From Lewinellaceae bacterium (GTDB lineage Bacteria > Bacteroidota > Bacteroidia > Chitinophagales > Saprospiraceae), in contig JACJXZ010000017.1 of the NCBI GenBank assembly GCA_020636375.1, positions 1 to 64,000 of the forward strand: a stretch of DNA of 64,000 nucleotides. Direction: 5' to 3'. The position numbers and the translations under genes were made by a program. Shown here piece after piece: positions 61,508-64,000 of the stretch. Within the stretch, counting starts at the first letter, position 1. Every line of letters begins with the position of its first letter. A model generated the notes under the pieces. It was not told where the DNA came from and did no database searches. It saw only the letters and a list, made by a program, of their open reading frames with translations.

Positions 61508-62482
61508 ATGTACCGCCTCTTCACCATCAGCCTTTATCTGGCCGCCGCCATGGCCGCCTGCCAGCCCGCCGCAGATACCGGACTAATTGAAATTCGGGAT
61601 TTTGGCGACAACCCGGGCAACCTGCGCGGCTACTACTATACCCCGGAAAATATGCCCGGGGGCGCCCCCCTCGTCGTCGTCCTGCACGGTTGCACCCAGG
61701 ACGCCGCCGGGATCGCCCACCTTAGCGGCTGGAACCAGCTGGCGGAAGACAACGGGTTTGCGGTGCTCTACCCGCAGCAAAAGCGCACCAACAACCTCAA
61801 AAACTGTTTCAACTGGTTTGTGCCGGAAGACATCAGCCGTGGGAGCGGCGAGGCGCGTTCCATCCGGCAGATGGCGGCCCACCTGGCCCGGGAGCTGGAG
61901 CTGGACAGCAACCGGGTGTTCGTCACCGGCATATCTGCCGGCGGCGCCATGGCCGCTGTTATGCTGGCGGCATATCCGGAGGGCTTCCGGGCAGGAGCAG
62001 TCATGTCGGGCATTCCCTATGCCGCCGCCGACGGGCTCAGCGCCGGCTTACAGGCTATGAAAGGGAAGGCCGCATTGCCGGCGGAGGAGTGGGAAAGCCG
62101 GGTGCGCCGGCAGAATGCGGGCTACGCCGCCCCTTATCCTCCCCTGGCCATATTCCACGGAACGGACGACCCCATCGTCAGCAGCGTCAACGCCGACGAA
62201 CTGGCCGAACAATGGCTGAGCCTCTATGACCTCGATCCGGTGGCGCCCGCCGAAGTAAAAACGATGAACGGCACAGCGCTAGTCAAACGCACCACCTATC
62301 AGGACAGCGCCGGCGCTACCGTCCTCCTCCGCTACGACCTCGACGGCCTGGGCCACGCCATCGCCGTCGACCCGGGCGAGGGGCCTATGCAGGGCGGCGC
62401 GGAAGGGGATTTTTCCAAGGATGTGGATTTCTTTTCTTCGTATTGGGCGGCCCGGTTCTTTGGCCTTATCCCGGATAACTAA
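61508..62482 (+). CDS. Lipoprotein of the PHB depolymerase / feruloyl esterase family
   Basis: 324 residues. A lipobox (AMAA-C, Cys18) predicts an outer- or inner-membrane lipoprotein. The hydrolase has the oxyanion HGCTQDAAG, nucleophile elbow TGISAGGAM (Ser near 141), an acid in HGTDDPIVS and His in DGLGHAIAVD. This set is typical of short-chain poly(3-hydroxybutyrate) depolymerase-like and LpqC-type esterases. No PHA synthesis genes are nearby. The substrate might be a polyester or an acyl-sugar. Confidence 0.9.
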   Translation: MYRLFTISLYLAAAMAACQPAADTGLIEIRDFGDNPGNLRGYYYTPENMPGGAPLVVVLHGCTQDAAGIAHLSGWNQLAEDNGFAVLYPQQKRTNNLKNCFNWFVPEDISRGSGEARSIRQMAAHLARELELDSNRVFVTGISAGGAMAAVMLAAYPEGFRAGAVMSGIPYAAADGLSAGLQAMKGKAALPAEEWESRVRRQNAGYAAPYPPLAIFHGTDDPIVSSVNADELAEQWLSLYDLDPVAPAEVKTMNGTALVKRTTYQDSAGATVLLRYDLDGLGHAIAVDPGEGPMQGGAEGDFSKDVDFFSSYWAARFFGLIPDN

Positions 62483-62498
62483 CAACTCCCCGCCCGCC

Positions 62499-63149
62499 TC
62501 ACTTCCGCTTCACATACGAATCGACGCCCTTGCTTTTCAGCTCGCTGACTAATGACTGGGCGCTACTTAGGGAGCTGAAGCGGTCAACCATTACGACCGT
62601 ATACTTACCCCGGTCAAAAGGTTCCAGTATGACGTTGTTGTAGCCCATGGACCGCAGTTTTTTTTCCATGTCCTGGGCATAGGCTTTTACGGTAAAGGTT
62701 CCGGCCATAACCATAAAATCTCCCGAAGCGCTGCTGGCCGGGCTGCCAGAAGTGGCGCCGCCCCGCGCGGTATATTCCTCCCGGGCAACGCTGCTGCTCC
62801 GGGTGTCCGTCTCTTCGGATGTAGAAGAAGGTGCAGTGGATGGGGTACCGGAGGCGGAACGCCCTTTATCGAGGCCTTCACCATTCTGGTAATCGTAATC
62901 CGAACGGCTGCCGGCGTCGGCAGAACCGGCATCCGCCTGGCTCTCTATATCTTCTGCTTTGTTTTCTTCGTTGAAGTAATAGGTGTCGTCTCCGGCGTCC
63001 TCGTTGTTGCCCGGGGGCGCCACTTCCGTCGTCGTTCCGGAGTCGCTGCCGGGTTCTCCCAGCAGGTTGGTGGTCATATAGATGAGATAAACGAGTGCTG
63101 CAACACAAACAGCAACGATGGCAATAGTAACATAATCCAGTCGTGACAT
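62499..63149 (-). CDS. Single-pass membrane protein with SPOR domain
   Basis: 216 residues. One N-terminal membrane helix (about 7-26) is followed by a long, low-complexity Ser/Gly/Asp/Thr linker (about 30-140), then a C-terminal SPOR domain (FMVMAGTFTVKAYAQDMEKKL, KYTVVMVDRFSSLSSAQSL). Same layout as E. coli DamX/DedD/FtsN, which gather at division sites by binding bare glycan strands. The gene is convergent with the PHB-depolymerase gene. Confidence 0.9.
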   Translation of the reverse strand: MSRLDYVTIAIVAVCVAALVYLIYMTTNLLGEPGSDSGTTTEVAPPGNNEDAGDDTYYFNEENKAEDIESQADAGSADAGSRSDYDYQNGEGLDKGRSASGTPSTAPSSTSEETDTRSSSVAREEYTARGGATSGSPASSASGDFMVMAGTFTVKAYAQDMEKKLRSMGYNNVILEPFDRGKYTVVMVDRFSSLSSAQSLVSELKSKGVDSYVKRK

Positions 63150-63463
63150 AGCCTTTTGTGGTTTGGTACAAGGTATTTCAGTACAACGAATTGGCGCCGT
63201 GCCCTATTTCTTCATACCGATTTTTCTGTTCTGGGTTTAAAATAAGTATTTTTTTGCCCGCCTGTAGCAATAATATGGCTGGAAAAATACCGCTGATAAG
63301 AGTTTGGGATTGATTTGAGCATACACAGGCACAGAATCCTGATTTTGTTCCTCGTTGTTGGTTGTCCGTTGACCGTTGTCTGTTTCGGGGAACAATCAAC
63401 GAATGGCTCCAGGCCTGTGCCCCCCGCAACAATATAACAATCCAACAATATAGCAATACCCCC
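63150..63463. other. Intergenic with repeat fragments
   Basis: Holds an ACAATATAACAATCCAACAATATAGC stretch (63430-63461) and a GTTGGTTGTCCGTTGACCG motif (63357-63380). No gene or RNA seen. Confidence 0.5.
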
Positions 63464-64000
63464 TCACTCCCGGACCACCACCGTTTCCCACCCGTCATAT
63501 TCGCCGCTGTATTTTTCCGCTTTCTCCTGCAGGCTGCGGGTCAGTTCGTGGATGCGGGGGACGTGGATGCTGTCTTCGCGGATGATATGCAGGCTGTAGG
63601 GGTTTTCTCCCTCTGCCTTTTCGTTCATCTCTACGAACCCGAATCCCTCTGCCCGGGCTTCCCGGAGGAAACTATCGCGCTGTTCCGGGCCGGGAAAGTA
63701 AATCCAGTGGTCGATGGGGCGGGGCCGCCGAAGGGCATCGCCGGCGCTCTGCAACCCCTGGAGGACTCTTTCGTTCTGGATTTCCTGCATTTCCCCGGAG
63801 GAAGGGAAAAGAATGTTGAAGTAGGCGCCCCACTGCGGGTCTTTGCGGACTTCCTGCTCCACCTTCCGGCTCCGGAAGCCTGCCAGGACCTGCCCGGTGA
63901 TGCGCTCCGGGTCCCGGCTGTCGTTGAGGTAAAAAAAGAATGTTTTCCGCCCGAAAGAAGTACTGCTGCCCACGAAAATCCCCTGTCCGGGTTTCTCCAG
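63464..64000 (-). CDS. DUF695/RraB-like protein (partial, 5' end outside the window)
   Basis: The frame is open to the window edge; at least 178 residues are present. It contains K-T-F-F-F-Y-L-N-D, D-P-Q-W-G-A-Y-F-N-I-L-F-P, QEIQNERVLQGLQSAGD and R-P-R-P-I-D-H-W-I-Y-F-P-G, the usual joining of a DUF695 part with an RraB-like (ribonuclease E inhibitor-like) C-terminal part. Cytoplasmic, function unproven in Bacteroidota. A GTG at 63973 is an internal codon, not a start. Confidence 0.75.
   Translation of the reverse strand: MEKPGQGIFVGSSTSFGRKTFFFYLNDSRDPERITGQVLAGFRSRKVEQEVRKDPQWGAYFNILFPSSGEMQEIQNERVLQGLQSAGDALRRPRPIDHWIYFPGPEQRDSFLREARAEGFGFVEMNEKAEGENPYSLHIIREDSIHVPRIHELTRSLQEKAEKYSGEYDGWETVVVRE

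Overview
The window looks like a chromosomal segment of a Bacteroidota bacterium, most likely from the Saprospiria (Saprospiraceae/Lewinellaceae-like). The evidence is C-terminal type IX secretion (T9SS) sorting domains, promoters of the Bacteroidota form TTG-N(18-20)-TAnnTTTG, SPOR-domain envelope proteins, a 7TMR-DISM/AraC hybrid two-component regulator and GC-rich coding DNA with AT-rich promoters. No prophage, complete insertion sequence, CRISPR array or rRNA operon is visible. One tRNA (Gln, TTG) lies at the left edge.

Layout. 0-7.2 kb: tRNA-Gln, a three-gene minus-strand operon (GIY-YIG-like protein plus two tandem paralogues), a ParE/RelE-type toxin-antitoxin pair, and a duplicated module of DM13 lipoprotein plus outer-membrane beta-barrel. 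7.5-12.3 kb: an OmpR/EnvZ-type two-component pair split by a palindromic repeat, a PIN-domain toxin-antitoxin pair, and hisF-hisIE. 12.3-13.7 kb: a gene-poor, probably decayed stretch. 13.7-25.6 kb: lipoprotein esterase, MsrA, threonine dehydratase-like enzyme, MpaB/DUF2236 protein, small envelope proteins, Lon protease and a methyltransferase. 25.6-36 kb: a subtilase with a SPOR tail, an ECF sigma factor, an XRE regulator, a thioredoxin-like SPOR protein, a pentaheme cytochrome with a T9SS tail, a rhodanese and a large T9SS cargo protein. 36-47 kb: a 1251-residue fusion of two D-Ala-D-Ala ligase modules, a membrane helix and PASTA repeats; a MATE exporter; an autoregulated DtxR/MntR-type repressor; and a giant hybrid histidine kinase. 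47-54.5 kb: nitroreductase, ion-pumping pyrophosphatase, S41 tail-specific protease and an ABC-F ATPase. 54.9-61.2 kb: a molybdenum-cofactor and molybdate-uptake cluster (moaA, moeA, moaC, mobA-like, modB, modC) interrupted by a MITE-like element. 61.5-64 kb: a PHB-depolymerase-like lipoprotein, a SPOR membrane protein and a partial DUF695/RraB protein.

The strongest candidate for something undescribed is the Ddl-Ddl-TM-PASTA fusion at 36249-40004. Its first ligase module has lost the metal-binding Glu-x-Asn motif and both ATP-binding lysines, while the second keeps them. This would couple peptidoglycan precursor synthesis in the cytoplasm to a cell-wall-sensing module outside. Other notable items are the duplicated DM13/beta-barrel module, an in-frame repeat insertion in the ATP lid of the hybrid kinase, and the remarkable density of dispersed palindromic elements and short tandem repeats (periods 7-12) in nearly every intergenic gap.

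All functional calls come from reading the sequence and recalling families; no database search was run.
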